From: Erythrobasidium yunnanense
Taxonomy: Eukaryota > Basidiomycota > Cystobasidiomycetes > Erythrobasidiales > Erythrobasidiaceae
NCBI GenBank assembly: GCA_001600175.1
Contig: BCJC01000006.1
Span: forward strand, 1,565,968-1,629,967
DNA length: 64,000 nucleotides
Direction of reading: 5' to 3'
Position numbers and translations under genes: made by a program. The notes under the pieces were generated by a model that saw only the letters and a list, made by a program, of their open reading frames with translations, ran no database searches and was not told the origin of the DNA. Shown piece by piece: positions 50,422-62,007 of the stretch (within the stretch, counting starts at the first letter, position 1; each line of letters begins with the position of its first letter).

Positions 50422-51678
50422 AACTTTACACGGCGCTCGCTTCAAGCCATACTTACCACTGCATAGCGTCAGACACTCCTTTTCTACACATTCCTTCTCC
50501 ACGGACATACTTGTTATATACTCAGTAGCGGTCTTGCCATTAGTCCTGTACATTCGGCATTTCTCGCATTCCTTCTCATTCATCGGAACTCGTGTTCTCA
50601 GAGAGTATGGAGGATACAGGTGCCAGACTACATATGATAACAATGGGAGGACACACGTTCTCCTGCAGCCAGCATCGAGCAAGCAGCCCCTTCGGTGCAT
50701 TCATTCGTCCGGGAGCTTTGGTAAGTCACAAGCCATGTAAATGGAGAGAAGGCATCTGACGATATGTCGAGATCCATATGGTAGCTTGATAGGCGCAACT
50801 CTGCGGCACGTCTCTTATGAGCAGACCAACTCGCGCTAATGAGAAACTTGACCGATGCTGCAGTAGACTTTGTTTCGAGGAGTACATGCACATACATACA
50901 AGAAGAAAATCAAGACGCCCGCATCTATGCTACGCAGCGCCTTCTATTCGATGATACCGCCTCGATTAGCAGCGGCGCTTCTCAACCGTACAGCCCATAC
51001 CGCCTACTTCAACGACATCAGAGACAAGTCAGAGAGCAAGTCTAGCAAGCACACATCCCTGCAACGCTCTCCTTACCACTACTTTCACTGTCTTTCCACG
51101 AATGTTGATCGGCTGTCTACTTTTTTGACATCATCCCGATTAGTCATCTTGACAGCTGCCTAATTTCCGGGTCAGGGACCAGGGCAAGCAGAGGAATGCT
51201 GGGGTTCCTTGTGGTGCGGTATATAACATATATGGATCTATCTTCGATCCTTGCGGTTCTTCAGGGCGTCGATTGGAAGGCGAACCAGGGTCGCCCAGAC
51301 TCGGCTTCTCACCAAGAGCCATGAGCTGCGATGAACTTCTGCTCTTCAAGCGGCAGTGTCGCTAGTCGCTACGCCAGGAGGCGAGTTCGAATGATGTAAA
51401 GATGCAGGCCCTTGCCCGTCCCTCCCTCACCAGTCTCTCTCGTCTACTCCTGTCCCTTCTAACATCCCTTCGCAGTCTCTCGCTTTTCCTCTTACTGTAT
51501 CGCTTACGCTCGCAGGTCGTTCGGAAGGTACAGTAGTTAGCAGTCTTGCAGGTGCGCAAAGTCTATGGCCTTAGAAGGGTAGCACATATACTGAACGTAC
51601 TAGACAGTCCTGAACACACTCCTAACACATCACAAAGCCGTACCGACTACATCCGGTACATCTACGCACACATCGACC
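50422..51678. other. Intergenic region between the two oxidases
   Basis: About 1,260 bases with only short frames lacking motifs. TATATAACATATAT at about 51221-51234 is AT-rich but lies over 400 bases from the next start codon. The rest should hold the second oxidase promoter. No transposon or repeat is seen that would explain the duplication. Confidence 0.45.
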
Positions 51679-54406
51679 ATGCGTTTGCCAGCCAGCGCAC
51701 TCCTTCTTCTCTCCTTCTACTCCTCCCTGGCGAAAGCAGCGACCTATTCGACAAATCAAACTTATAATGGCAATTGGCAGCTCCGCTTGGCTGGTGTCAC
51801 TGGAGCATCTGCTATGCAGTTAGCTGTAGTTGACGATGATAACGTTCTCATAATCGACAAATACGAGCAGAACCCCTTGAAGGTGAACGGTCATCCAGCT
51901 TGGGGAGCGGTCTACAGGATATCCACCTCTACAGTCCGACCCCTGAACATGCAGACAAACTCGTTTTGCGCCGGAGGCTCGTGGCTCGCGAACGGCACAA
52001 TGGTCAATATCGGAGGCGACATGCTGTCAAGCAACTATACAGCGCCAGGCCTGAACGCTATCAGACTCTTCAATCCATGCGGGGACTCCGACAGCTGCGA
52101 TATCTATGAAAGTCCCAATATTCAGCTCGATACGAAGCGCTGGTACCCTACTACGATTCGCCTCAGTGACGGCTCCATTTTCATCATGGGAGGTAGCACA
52201 TATGGCGTCTATCTGAACTCTGTGTGAGCACACAACACTACGCTCCTGATAAGCAGTTCTGAGATTTGCGTCCTCAGCGCCGCCAACAACCCTACGATCG
52301 AATACTACCCGCGGAAGAATATTGCTGGCTACAATGGAACATCCATACCATCTCAGTTCCTCATGGACACTTTGACAGCAAATCTCTTCCCGATCGTTAC
52401 TCTGTTGCCCGACGATACAATCTTCGTGGCAGCAGATCATATGGCAATGATCTACGACTGGAGAACGAATACAGAACGGCGCCTTCCAGATATTCCCAAT
52501 GGCGTTCGTATCACCTACCCCTTGACGGCGGGCGCTGTCCTTCTCCCTCTTACTCCAGAAAACAGCTACACGCCGGAGATTTTGATCTGCGGAGGATCGA
52601 CCGCTGTAGACTCACAACTCACAGTCAAAACCTTGGACGTTGAAAGACCAGCATCTACACAGTGTGTCAGAATGGTGCTTACAGCGCAGGGCATAGCGGG
52701 AGGGTGGGTAGTGGAGCAGATGCCAGAGAGTAGGATCATGACCGACATGATCCTCATGCCGGGCGGCGGTGAGTGTTCAGCCGGACAAAGGATATCCCAC
52801 TATCTTTGCTGACATTTATCACTCCAGACGTTCTCCTCGTTAATGGTGCAAAGAGTGGCACCGCCGGTTACGCCAACGTACCAAAGCGGATCGGTCAATC
52901 GAATGCCGACAATCCAGATTACAGAGGCTATCTGTATTCCCCAAACGCACCAGCCGGTCAACGCTTCTCGTCAGCGGGTATACCTGCCTCGAACATTCCC
53001 CGAATGTACCATAGTACTGCTACGCTACTGGTCAGCTGCAAGCATAACTGTTCAGCTCTTTGCTGACTTCGCTTCTGTCTTAGCCGTCCGGGGAAATCAT
53101 GCTTGCCGGATCTAATCCGAACTACGACAATACACCTAGGCGCTATGCTACGTAAGTGCTTACCTTCGCAAGTACCCTGAAGTCAATATTTACTGCGATT
53201 CTCCTTTAGCGAGTACCGGGCTGAGCGCTTATCGCGTAAGTGCAAATTCCTTTTGGGCATGTTCCCAGGCTGATCCGTCTCTGTAGCGCCCTACATGTTT
53301 GCATCTCGACCTGCACTGGCTGCGGTGCCGAGCAATATCACCTATAACACTCTCTTCAACCTTACAGTTAGCCTGCCGCAGGGCACGTCATTCGCCAACT
53401 TGAGCGGTGAGTCGCCGCTTGTAATGTACCTATCTTAAACAACGAGCTGATGTAGTAATCAGTCGCACTACATGACTTTGGCTTCTCCACGCACAGTGTG
53501 CATATGTCGCAAAGAATGGTCGGACTACAAGTCATCAGCTTGAGTGCTGACGGCACTCAGCTCGTTGTGCAAGGTCCTCCAACGCCACAAATATATCCTC
53601 CCGGACCAGCTTGGCTTTATGTCATGGCCAACGGCATACCTAGCGCTGGCCGAAAGCTCATGGTCGCTCAAGCTCCAGTACCTCCCCCTCCGTCTACCAC
53701 TACTACTACCTCATCGTCGTCTACGTCCAGCACCAGTACATCTACTCCTGTGCCTATTACGACAGGCACCGGAGTTTGGCAGAGTACTGCCTCTTTCACT
53801 ACGATCTTCATCACAACCGCTTCAGTAAGCGGCAAATGCGGAGCGGCTTTCGGAACCCGAACCATATGTCAGACTCCCTTCGCAACATGCCTAAGCAAGA
53901 CACGAGCTGGTTACTCTACCTGCTCGCCTGCCCCGTCTACAGCGTCACCATCATCGATATCCACACTTAGTTCATCCTCAGCTGCTATCTTGTCCTCTAC
54001 TTCTACTTCTATCTCGACATCGTCTTCTGTCTCTGCTTCATCCGCACCATTCACGACACCAGTGTCGTCTACAATTTCCAGCTCGTCTACAACTTCTAGC
54101 TCGTCCACAACTTCAGTACCGTCCACTTCATCTATGCCTACCATAACGAGTGCCACGCCAATTACGACGGGAACGGGTATATGGCTGTCCTCCGCCAGCT
54201 TTACGACAATTCAGATCACGACAGCTCCAGTCAATGGTCGCTGCGGCGCGGCTTTCGGGACTAGGACCGTCTGTCAAACACCTCTTGCAACCTGCATGAC
54301 CAAGTCAGGCGCTAAAATATCCACCTGCTCTCCTGCGTCTACGCAACCGGCCTTCGCTGCGGGTGCACCTACACCACGAGCGAGCAACAAGAGGCTGCGA
54401 CTCTAG
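51679..54406 (+). CDS. Secreted copper radical oxidase (glyoxal oxidase, AA5_1), copy 2
   Basis: Tandem paralogue of the gene at 47904 with the same exon plan. A signal peptide (MRLPASALLLLSFYSSLAKA) precedes mature text nearly identical in places (QLRLAGVTGASAMQLAVVDD). Catalytic motifs are intact: NSFCAGGSWL, KRWYPTT, RMYHSTATLL and FSTHSVHMSQRM. It ends with the same pair of 51-residue Cys modules (53771-53923 and 54176-54328). Here they are separated by 84 residues of almost pure Ser/Thr/Ala, against 16 in copy 1. That linker is likely O-glycosylated and extended. About 755 residues. Expected to act outside the cell, perhaps bound to the wall through the modules (inference). Confidence 0.92.
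53771..54328 (+). repeat. Two 51-residue Cys modules at the oxidase 2 C-terminus
   Basis: Both modules are again exactly 153 bases, with the same C-x9-C-x6-C-x10-C pattern and CGAAFGTRT core. The 252-base linker between them is a Ser/Thr-rich low-complexity tract with short direct repeats (such as TCGTCTACAA and AACTTCTAGCTCGTC-like units near 54065-54110). Confidence 0.88.
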
Positions 54407-55257
54407 ACGATCGTTATCGCTTCGACCAGCGCAAAAATTACGAGCTTTTACGGCTTCTCGCTGGCGTCTCATTTTCCTTATCCGATGGCTTCCTCTTCGT
54501 TACATTCGTTCTAATCAGGTCCTCGACCTCTTTGTTCTTTTCGTTCTTGTTAGTTTGTCAGTCTCTTCGTTCATTCGTCTTAATCAGGTGTTCAACCTTT
54601 CGTTATATCTTTTCTCTAAATTTTTGGAGGGCAATCAGTGCTGTATACCTCCACGAATGTTCAATCGAAGAAGGCTGTGGTCTCTTAGTCAACAGTCAGT
54701 TTAGTTCAGTCAGTACCCGTTGTTTCAGTGAGGCAAGCCTGCCCAGCAAGCATGCAGCTGATAATTCAGCTTCTGCAACGATGCTAACTTTGACATCTTG
54801 CTGCACTCCGTTATCCGATAGTCGTTTCGCAGACAGTACTCACTCAGCATTGACGCAGATTTTAGATTCAGAGCACGCTCATAATCGGAACGGTTGTACG
54901 GTCTTCTTTTCGCTAGTCGTACGTTGCTTCTGAATAGTACAATGACAGCTTTTCTCGTATCGTCAGACTACTACAATAAAACTACCATTGGCAACACCTT
55001 GATCCAGTACTAGCAGCAGCATCCTCCGCCAAATGGGGTATCCTCAGCCAAATTCTCTTGCGGAGGGATACCTCGTTTTACGGGCTTCTCGCTGATGGCC
55101 GTCCACCAAGGACCACCCCCCTACAACTGAAATTGGCTTGTAAGGGGGGTGTTCTTGGTGAGAGCGAGTACTCGCAGCGGTAGCAGGCTCTCATTCGGGG
55201 TGCACCGCCATACCGTTTCCAGCCAGACCGCGTAGCGCAGGCAGAGGGTAGTCTGAC
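54407..55257. other. 3' intergenic region between oxidase 2 and VPS16
   Basis: About 850 bases between convergent genes. The left two thirds are T-rich without coding support. The right part (about 55020-55160) contains two inverted repeats, described separately. Confidence 0.45.
55103..55160. repeat. Strong inverted repeat (hairpin) near the VPS16 3' end
   Basis: Arms 55104-55124 and 55140-55160 pair at 17 of 21 positions plus one G-T pair around a 15-base loop (CACCAAGGA...CCCCCCTAC against GTAAGGGGGG...TTCTTGGTG). It lies about 100 bases beyond the VPS16 stop. A second inverted repeat lies just before it (CCTCCGCCAAAT at about 55023 with TTGCGGAGG at about 55062, and GGTATCCTC with GAGGGATACC inside it). 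They could be transcript 3' structures, a terminator or a small non-autonomous element. Confidence 0.6.
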
Positions 55258-58200
55258 CTAGAAAGACCTCGTACTCTCCAAGATGGATGTCAACTGAGCT
55301 GTGATGATATTGTTTGGAGACCGCAGGATGAGTTCGTTGAGTTTGCCGCGATCGCCTCGATCTCGACATTCTGCATGTAAAGGACTGCATCAGCAAATGC
55401 CTAACGAGGGGGGCATATTTATAAGTTCACCTTCGGCTGCTCTGACCCATTCGCCTGCTCGAACGTATAGCTCCGGCCTGTTCCTCGCTTCGCACCTCGG
55501 TATGTAGTTGAGAGCCTGCCTAGTATTGCCAGTAGCGATCAAGTGGTCCGCGAAGGGCTCGAAACCGATAGGAGACCTCTTGCTTTTCGCGAATAGTTCC
55601 AGCTGCTCCCAGTTGCGTGTCTCCGTAAGTGCCTTCAACTTGATGTACCACCATCGCTTGTCGGAGACCTTGAAGTCTGCTCGAAGCTTTTCTGCCTTCT
55701 TCGCCCAGGCAGGATGGATGAGACATTGGCGGATGGTCTCGTTCAAGCTCAAGCCAACGTAAGGTACAGGATTGGTGGCATCGGCTTCTGTCTGCAGTGT
55801 CTGCTGGAAAGCAAGCAGCCGAAGTTGCTCATCGCACATCTGCGAATAGCGGTCGGATCAGTTTCCGTCAGGTGCACTAGACAGGCACTACATTACGCAC
55901 CTTAGCCTCAAAGCCGCGTTCTTTATCCTCTCCGAACGTCTTCTGAGCACTTCGTATCCTCTCCATCTTCTCACCAAACTGCTCAGCCGACAGCATCTCC
56001 GTAGCTCCCCCTCCGACTAGCGCAGCCGCTTGCTCTAGGTCGAAGCAAGCACTCTCAGGTCTTCGATCATCCTGGAACCAGAAATCTTTGACGAGCTCTT
56101 TGTCATACTGTTTGCCGTAGTTCGTTAATATCGCTATAGCTTCGTCTTTGCCGTCTAAGAAGCGGAAGAAGGTGCCAAGAGAGTGCTGCTTGCGAAGCGA
56201 GAGCAGAACAGACAGGACTTAGGGAGGATTAGCAGGGTCTTCTCGATATACGGAAGACCAGGCAAAGACGTACTGAGATCGCTGTCTCCTGACCGACTGG
56301 CTTTCGACAATGCTGAATTATCTTCTTTCATGCTCAATAGGAGATGCACCTGTTTGCTTGCTCTCGGCTCGTGCTCCAATAGCTAGGCAGCAGACAATAA
56401 AGAGAAGCATCAGCTCTGACCGAATGTGGCTGCCAGCAGGGCATACCTTCGCCGCCAAAGCTGTCTTCCCCTGATCCCAAGCCGTCTTTGCAACATCTGC
56501 ACAGCTGACCTGACTACCTCCGAGAGACTCTCCACTTCCGTAATTCTCCTTCAATCGATTGACAATGATATTACACGTTTTTTGACTGTCTGATGCATCA
56601 TTCTTACTCATCAAGACCTCGAGCTGCGCCCAATGCCGCAGTACCGGAGCACCAGAGATTTTGAGGAATGAACAGATACGTAGAGCTAAGAGGTGGTGGT
56701 TTCGAAGAGTGAGACGGGAAATAAGGGCTGAGGGAGACTGACTAGTGTATCTAGAGGGCGAAGAATGCTCAGCTAAAGAGTTTCGGTGAGCGTGCGAAGG
56801 CTTGCACATACTGATCATACGATATCGGTATTCCGATATCATAGTACCTGACGGCATTGAGTACTCGCAGAGTATTCGCCATATTGACAAACTCGTTCGG
56901 ATTATACAGATCCAGGAACGTCTTGCCGAAACTAGCCATCTTGAGCAAACTTCTCTGGGAAGAAATTGAATATTCGCGCGAGGCGGCATCTATACATGTA
57001 TCTACTGCTTCCAAGAGATCGATCTTGATGTTCGTGAGTAGTTCGTGCGCTTGGGCGTTCTTGGCGATGAACTGATTGTACGCTTCCGCTAGGATCGCTG
57101 CAGGATGCGTGGACCCGGGCGAAAAGATGGCAACGACGGAGGCTAGTCGACAATGGGGTTAGCTAACTACGTAAAGCACTTCAATTGGAAACCGCAGACT
57201 TACCTGAAACTTTCTGCAGGAACTCGCATTTGTCCAGAGAATGGATGCGAACACCGTCTACTTCCGTCACGAGATGCACTGCATCCATATAGTAATATCT
57301 ATATAGAGCATCAGCGCGAACTCTGCGACCAAGCTTAATAGACATCTACCGCAAAGTCTGGCCGTATGGACCAACCATGAGTAAAGATGTCTCCCACGCC
57401 AAGACAACACTGTTGTTTCCACACCACACAATACTTTTGATGGGTTCCTGACCGTCCTGTTCCTCCGATAATTCATACTCCGACAATGTCTCTGCATAGT
57501 TCGAAGACACGACATACAATTTCCTCGGTGTCGATTTTGAGCTTATCGAGGTGAGAAGGGCAATGAAGCGCCCATTAGGAGATGGCAGAATATGTGAAAA
57601 GGGCCCTTTCGAGAAATGTTGATCTTGCATCTCGAGTTGATCGATACTCATCAATGCTGGAGAGGAGGAAGAGGGTGAGAAGAGGACTTCGGCTTGCCGG
57701 CTTGTACTCTGTTCAGGAGTAAGCAAACACCACGCAGATGGCGATCTGTCTAAGCCAGAGTCTACAAAGCGTTCCACCCTGCCTCCGCGAGCGTTTGTAG
57801 GGGCAGATGAAGATGAGCTTGATATTAAGATATCAATATCGTTCTCCGGCCATCCTTTCACTTCTAAGAACTGGTAGGAAGATAGTAGAACGACCATGCC
57901 ATACTCGTATATTCTGGCATCGAGCACGGTTGCCGCCTCGAGCATGTCATGCGCCAGGGAGTGTTGGGAGTAAGGCGGGATAGTGGCAGAGGAAGAAGGT
58001 AGAGTATCGCTATCAGATGCTCCACCAGCAGTAGATATTGGATAGATCCGATATGTCCCATCTTTGGCCAGGACGACGAGAGCTTCGTTGGATGTGAAGC
58101 CCATCTTGACAACCCGGCTCGGGTGATCCCACTGTACATTCACATACACTCAATGTTCACCATACTACGCACATTGCTAGAGATCAGCCCACCACTATGC

Positions 58201-58480
58201 TCCGGATGAGGCTGCCAGCAGCCGAATGGATCCATATTCGTTTCTTCTGCTTCGAGGACGAGGTAGCAGTAGCTTGATCTTGCACTACGACGAGCTTTGT
58301 ATCGTCTGCTGTGTATGCGACTGGCCCTCCATCGCGAGCGCCAACGCATACATAGTCGCCCAGGTCGGTCGCATTTGCAGCAGCGTTGTTGAATTTCGAA
58401 GTCAATCTCAGATCTATGTCACTGTAGAGTGTAGTTCTTCGATAGAAAGCGCCGCTATCGCCCAGAGCATCCCAGTCCAT
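55258..58480 (-). CDS. VPS16: Vacuolar sorting protein VPS16 (HOPS/CORVET core)
   Basis: Core subunit of the HOPS and CORVET tethering complexes for vacuole and endosome fusion. The N-terminal exon starts MDWDALGDSGAFYRRTTLYS, typical of Vps16, followed by the beta-propeller region (YVCVGARDGGPVAYTADD, KRIWIHSAAGSLI, NVQWDHPSRVVKMGF). The C-terminal alpha-solenoid (Vps16_C) includes LYNPNEFVNMANTLRVLNAVR, HWAQLEVLMSKND, KTALAAKLLEHEPRASKQVHLLL and KRWWYIKLKALTETRNWEQL. The last exon ends ITAQLTSILESTRSF with TAG at 55258-55260. About 880-900 residues and some ten exons. The start codon is 111 bases from that of HAP2 on the other strand. Confidence 0.93.
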
Positions 58481-58591
58481 CAGCTTGATCTTATCAGATC
58501 AAAATCAAGACTTGGATCAGCACCAATTTCAAGGAAACATCGAAGAAAGCTTTCAAGAGGGACAAGAAACAACGGCCTGCGGTGCGCACCG
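58481..58591. promoter_or_regulatory. 111-bp bidirectional promoter of VPS16 and HAP2, with CCAAT
   Basis: The whole space between two divergent start codons. It contains CACCAATTT, with the CCAAT pentamer at 58523-58527, about 65 bases upstream of the HAP2 ATG. CCAAT is the target of the complex that contains Hap2, so feedback control is possible (inference). No TATA box is seen. Confidence 0.55.
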
Positions 58592-59542
58592 ATGGATCCC
58601 AGCGCCTTCCATGGCCTCTACATCCCGGTGTCGCCAAGCAGTTTGCAAGGCGATTCTGAATACATCCTTTCCCGCTACGTCGACGCATCCCAGCTGGATG
58701 GAAGCAATAGCGAGTTCTACGGCGATGGGTCAGGAGGTGTCGATGTAGAAGCCCTCGACAAGCCGTTTGCTATCGAACAGCTCGAGCTGGGCAGTCTTTT
58801 AGGCACCGGAGTAGCAGGGGATCAGCTGCAACATCATCTAACAGATCATACAGACCTTGTACATTCATACTACCACCCTCATCAGCTGGAAAATCATGCT
58901 CCGATAGACCCCGTCAATGTCTCATACCCGAATCCTACCCATCATCATCACCAGCATCTACACGAGCATCACACTCCTCGAGCTTCTACCTCCGCCTCTT
59001 CTTCTTCTTCCTCATCACTTGTAAACCTCCATCACCTCAACAAGTCCCATCTTCCTCCTACGCCGACTTCAACCATCTCGAACTACGACCAGCAGCAGCA
59101 GCATCTACCGTATCAATCGCAGAACCAGATACCCGCTCTACATCAACAACAGCATCATGAAGTATCACAACAAGATGCAGATCCCTACAATCTTCTAGCT
59201 GCCGGGCCTGCCGGAGATAGCAGCAACAGCAATCCAGGGCTTGAATACTCATCCCGTCCGCCGCTCCATCCGCCGTTTCCAGATCCACCCCAGCAGCCAG
59301 TAGTTAACACTGTCCAGGACACGGAGCCGCTGTACGTGAATGCGAAGCAGTATCATCGGATAGTCAAGCGGAGGAATGCTCGGGCGAGACTGGCAGAGGT
59401 GCACAGGCTAAGCAATCAGCGCAAGGTGAGTCGTAGACTCCGGTAGTAATGCCAAAGCTAACTCGAAATATACTAGCCGTATCTACACGAAAGCAGGCAT
59501 AAACATGCGATGAGGAGGCCGAGAGGGCCAGGCGGGCGGTAG
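58592..59542 (+). CDS. HAP2: CCAAT-binding factor subunit Hap2 (NF-YA)
   Basis: DNA-contacting subunit of the CCAAT-binding complex (Hap2/3/5), a nuclear transcription factor for respiration and other genes. The N-terminus MDPSAFHGLYIPVSP is followed by a long disordered His/Gln/Ser-rich region (HHHHQHLHEHH, DQQQQHLPYQ). The conserved core reads EPLYVNAKQYHRIVKRRNARARLAEVHRL, then SNQRK. After one intron (about 59426-59476) comes PYLHESRHKHAMRRPRGPGGR and stop. Both the Hap3/5-binding helix and the DNA-binding helix with its His and Arg residues are intact. The core ends the protein, so there is no C-terminal activation domain; activation would have to come from the N-terminal part. Confidence 0.95.
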
Positions 59543-60196
59543 GCGGTCGCATTATAGTAAAAGTTGATCTAAAGCTGAGCCTCTTCTTGTTTAGCTTCCT
59601 CACCAAAGAAGAACTGGCAGCAGAGAAGCAAAGAACAGGAAATAGTCCTCAGAACAGCGAAGGCACACAAGAAAGCACTACCTGACGCCGATGCGTCATT
59701 CCAGCACTTATGGCGGTAGTCACAAAGGCTTTATACAAAGGCTGCAACAGCCATGAACTGCTGGCGACGAAAGACGAGCGTTTCATGGCTATACCAGCCT
59801 TTCTTCATCCTTCAAGGATCATGCATACTAGACAGTACAGGGCATAGAGAACATTGTTGTGTGTCAACATTAAAACAGGTTTCGCGTAAACTAATCTAAA
59901 AGTTATACATTGCGAACAAGCACATGCAGGTCGGATGCGGGCTCCAACGGCTAGGACGCAGAAGCTTGCTACAGTTCTAGCAAGTTGTATGTACCTACAT
60001 GCTTCTATGGTGTTTGCCAGTCTTCCTTGTGTGTTTTCGCCCTAACGGGCAGTTTGGTACGTCACGTTTGTGCCATGACGTGCGCTAGTTCCTCCATCAG
60101 TCGAGTCTCCGCCCGGCTGAAGAAGTCTCAGATTGTTGCTGCTCTTCTTTGCTCTTCACGCACATTTGCATAATACTTACAAACATTCAAGACAAC
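59543..60196. other. Intergenic region upstream of the dehydrin-like gene
   Basis: About 650 bases holding the HAP2 3' end and the promoter of the next gene. No coding sequence or RNA gene is supported. Confidence 0.45.
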
Positions 60197-61602
60197 ATGA
60201 CCTCTTCAAACTCTTCCTTCACTCCGTTCGTAGACTTCCACCTTATCCCGCCCAGCCTTCTGCTTTCGCAGCAATCTTCCCAGCCCAAAAGAGGAAAGAA
60301 AACAGAGCTTACTAACACATCTGCTCCGTTTCTGTGCATCCGTCTGAAGCAGTGAAAACATCGTTTCTGGCTCCGGTGTCTGGGCTCCCGGAAAGACCGT
60401 CAGAGAGATCGAGGGTCACTTCCACCCTGTAAGCTCCTCTAATAGACGCATACCTCGAGGCATAATGCTTATATCCTCCTCGTATAACAGGAAAACGAGC
60501 CAAAGGATGCCGTACCCATCTCTGGAACCGGAGGTGAGGACGCTGTCTCGTATATGATTGTTTTGAGCCGATTACCGAATATGCTGCATGTATAGGTGTA
60601 CCCAAGGTCGACTTTGACCCAAGAAACCTGCTGCACCACGGATCTGGATCTGGCGCAACTGGAAGCCATTCAGGATCAGGTCTGACTGGAAGCCATACCG
60701 GCACTGGATCAGGTCTGACCGGTACTCACACTGGTACTGGATCTGGCTTGACCGGTACTCACGGAACCAGCTCTGGCTTGACTGGCGATCATGCCCACTC
60801 CTCCACTACTGGATCGGGCCTCACAGGCTCGCATCACGACAACACTACCCACGATGGCAAGAAGCCCAGCGTTGTCGAAAAGGTCAAGGATGCTGTCACT
60901 GGCGACAAGAGCGCCCACGACTACGACAGCAACCGCGATCACCACACCACCAATGCAACAGGTCTTACAGGCCAGACTGGCCGAACAGGTCACTCCGACT
61001 TCACAGGGACCACCGGTGCACCTGTAGGCACCACTGGATCCTCAAGCACTGCTACCCACGGTGCAACACACGGCATCTCTGACTCCGCCGAGAGAGATCT
61101 CCAGCGAGGTTCTGGTGCCCACTCGTCCGGTCTATCGCACGGAACCACTGGAGTGGGAGCTACTGGTGCTGGCTTGACTGGTGCTGGTGCAACCGGAACT
61201 GGAGCTGGTCTCGTTACCAACGCCAACGGTGGTGTACCAGGAACTGCTGCCTCTACTCACGAGAGCGGTGGAAGCGGTATCGCTACACACCTCCGCAATT
61301 CTGTTGACAGCAAAGGTGCGTTACAGACTTGGCTCAGTCTACTGCACACTGAGCTGACTCCTCGTCTTCAGGCCACACCGGAGATGTTACCACTGGCAGA
61401 ACTGGAGACGTTACCACTGGACGAACCGGCGATGTTGCTAGCACAAACGCTATGACTGGCTCTACAACCGGCACATCCGCTGCTGACCACAGCACGACTG
61501 GTCACCACACTTCGACCACCCACGGCAACAACACAACCCACGGCACCGACTCCCCCAAGAAGGAAGGATTCCTTGCCAAGGTCAAGAACGCTCTGCACTA
61601 AA
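60197..61602 (+). CDS. Repeat-rich hydrophilic protein, dehydrin-like
   Basis: Not a named family. After a short exon (MTSSNSSFTP) and an intron with donor GTTCGT (about 60228-60354), exons read ENIVSGSGVWAPGKTVRE, IEGHFHP, ENEPKDAVPISGTG and GVPKVDFDP. This ~45-residue domain is shared with the gene at 62008. The rest is about 290 residues of Gly/Thr/His/Ser repeats: GSGLTGTHTGT units near 60650-60800 and three TGRTGDVT-type units near 61375-61440. Two Lys-rich segments, KPSVVEKVKDAVTG and the C-terminal KKEGFLAKVKNALH, resemble the K-segment of plant dehydrins. It is almost free of hydrophobic residues otherwise, as in hydrophilins that protect against drying. No signal peptide. A stress-protection role is inference. 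Confidence 0.75.
60650..60830 (+). repeat. Tandem Gly-Leu-Thr-Gly repeats
   Basis: Direct DNA repeats of about 24-33 bases (such as GGATCTGGCTTGACCGGTAC and GGATCAGGTCTGACCGGTAC) encode at least five GSGLTG units within the dehydrin-like protein. Unit length varies, and copies differ mainly at third codon positions. Confidence 0.8.
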
Positions 61603-62007
61603 CGATTAAGAAGCGCTTCGCCGAGTCGTTGTAGTACAGAGGGGCAGTGATACCAGCTTTACGTGCCCTTAGTCCACTGCGTAGGTCCTCACTCCATATA
61701 ATCTCGTACTTGTAGCTCTAGTCCGTTTCCTACTTCTAGCATACACGCTTATAATGCCAACATTGTGCTCACCATAATCTGCTCTTGCAACATTTCTGAG
61801 ACATCGCGGCTGCAGTAGGAGGTAAACGCGTCCAGCTTAAACGTGAATAGCAACATCATCCCGTGCTGCGCTCATCACGCTTTTGCGCGTTTCTTTAGGT
61901 CATAGGATGTGGCGTGCGCGCGATGATGCAAGTAGCAGATCTTCGCCTGTCTTCAAGCTTTCATGCTTCTTTGCTTCTACTTCACCAAACACATACTCCA
62001 GTAAAAC
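61603..62007. other. Intergenic region between the paralogous pair
   Basis: About 405 bases. No coding sequence is recognised. It holds the 3' end of the first gene and the promoter of the short paralogue. Confidence 0.45.

Noticed and set aside
51381-51410. GAGTTCGAATGA resembling a tRNA B box
   Set aside because: No cloverleaf arms, A box or acceptor stem could be formed around it. The same holds for the GTTCGAAC near 25140.
50422-51678. Mobile element between the tandem oxidases
   Set aside because: No terminal repeats, transposase text or target-site duplication was seen; the duplication is explained without one.
58930-59180. CAT/CAG-rich tract as a microsatellite
   Set aside because: It encodes the His/Gln-rich disordered region of Hap2 in frame, with mixed codons; not a pure simple repeat.
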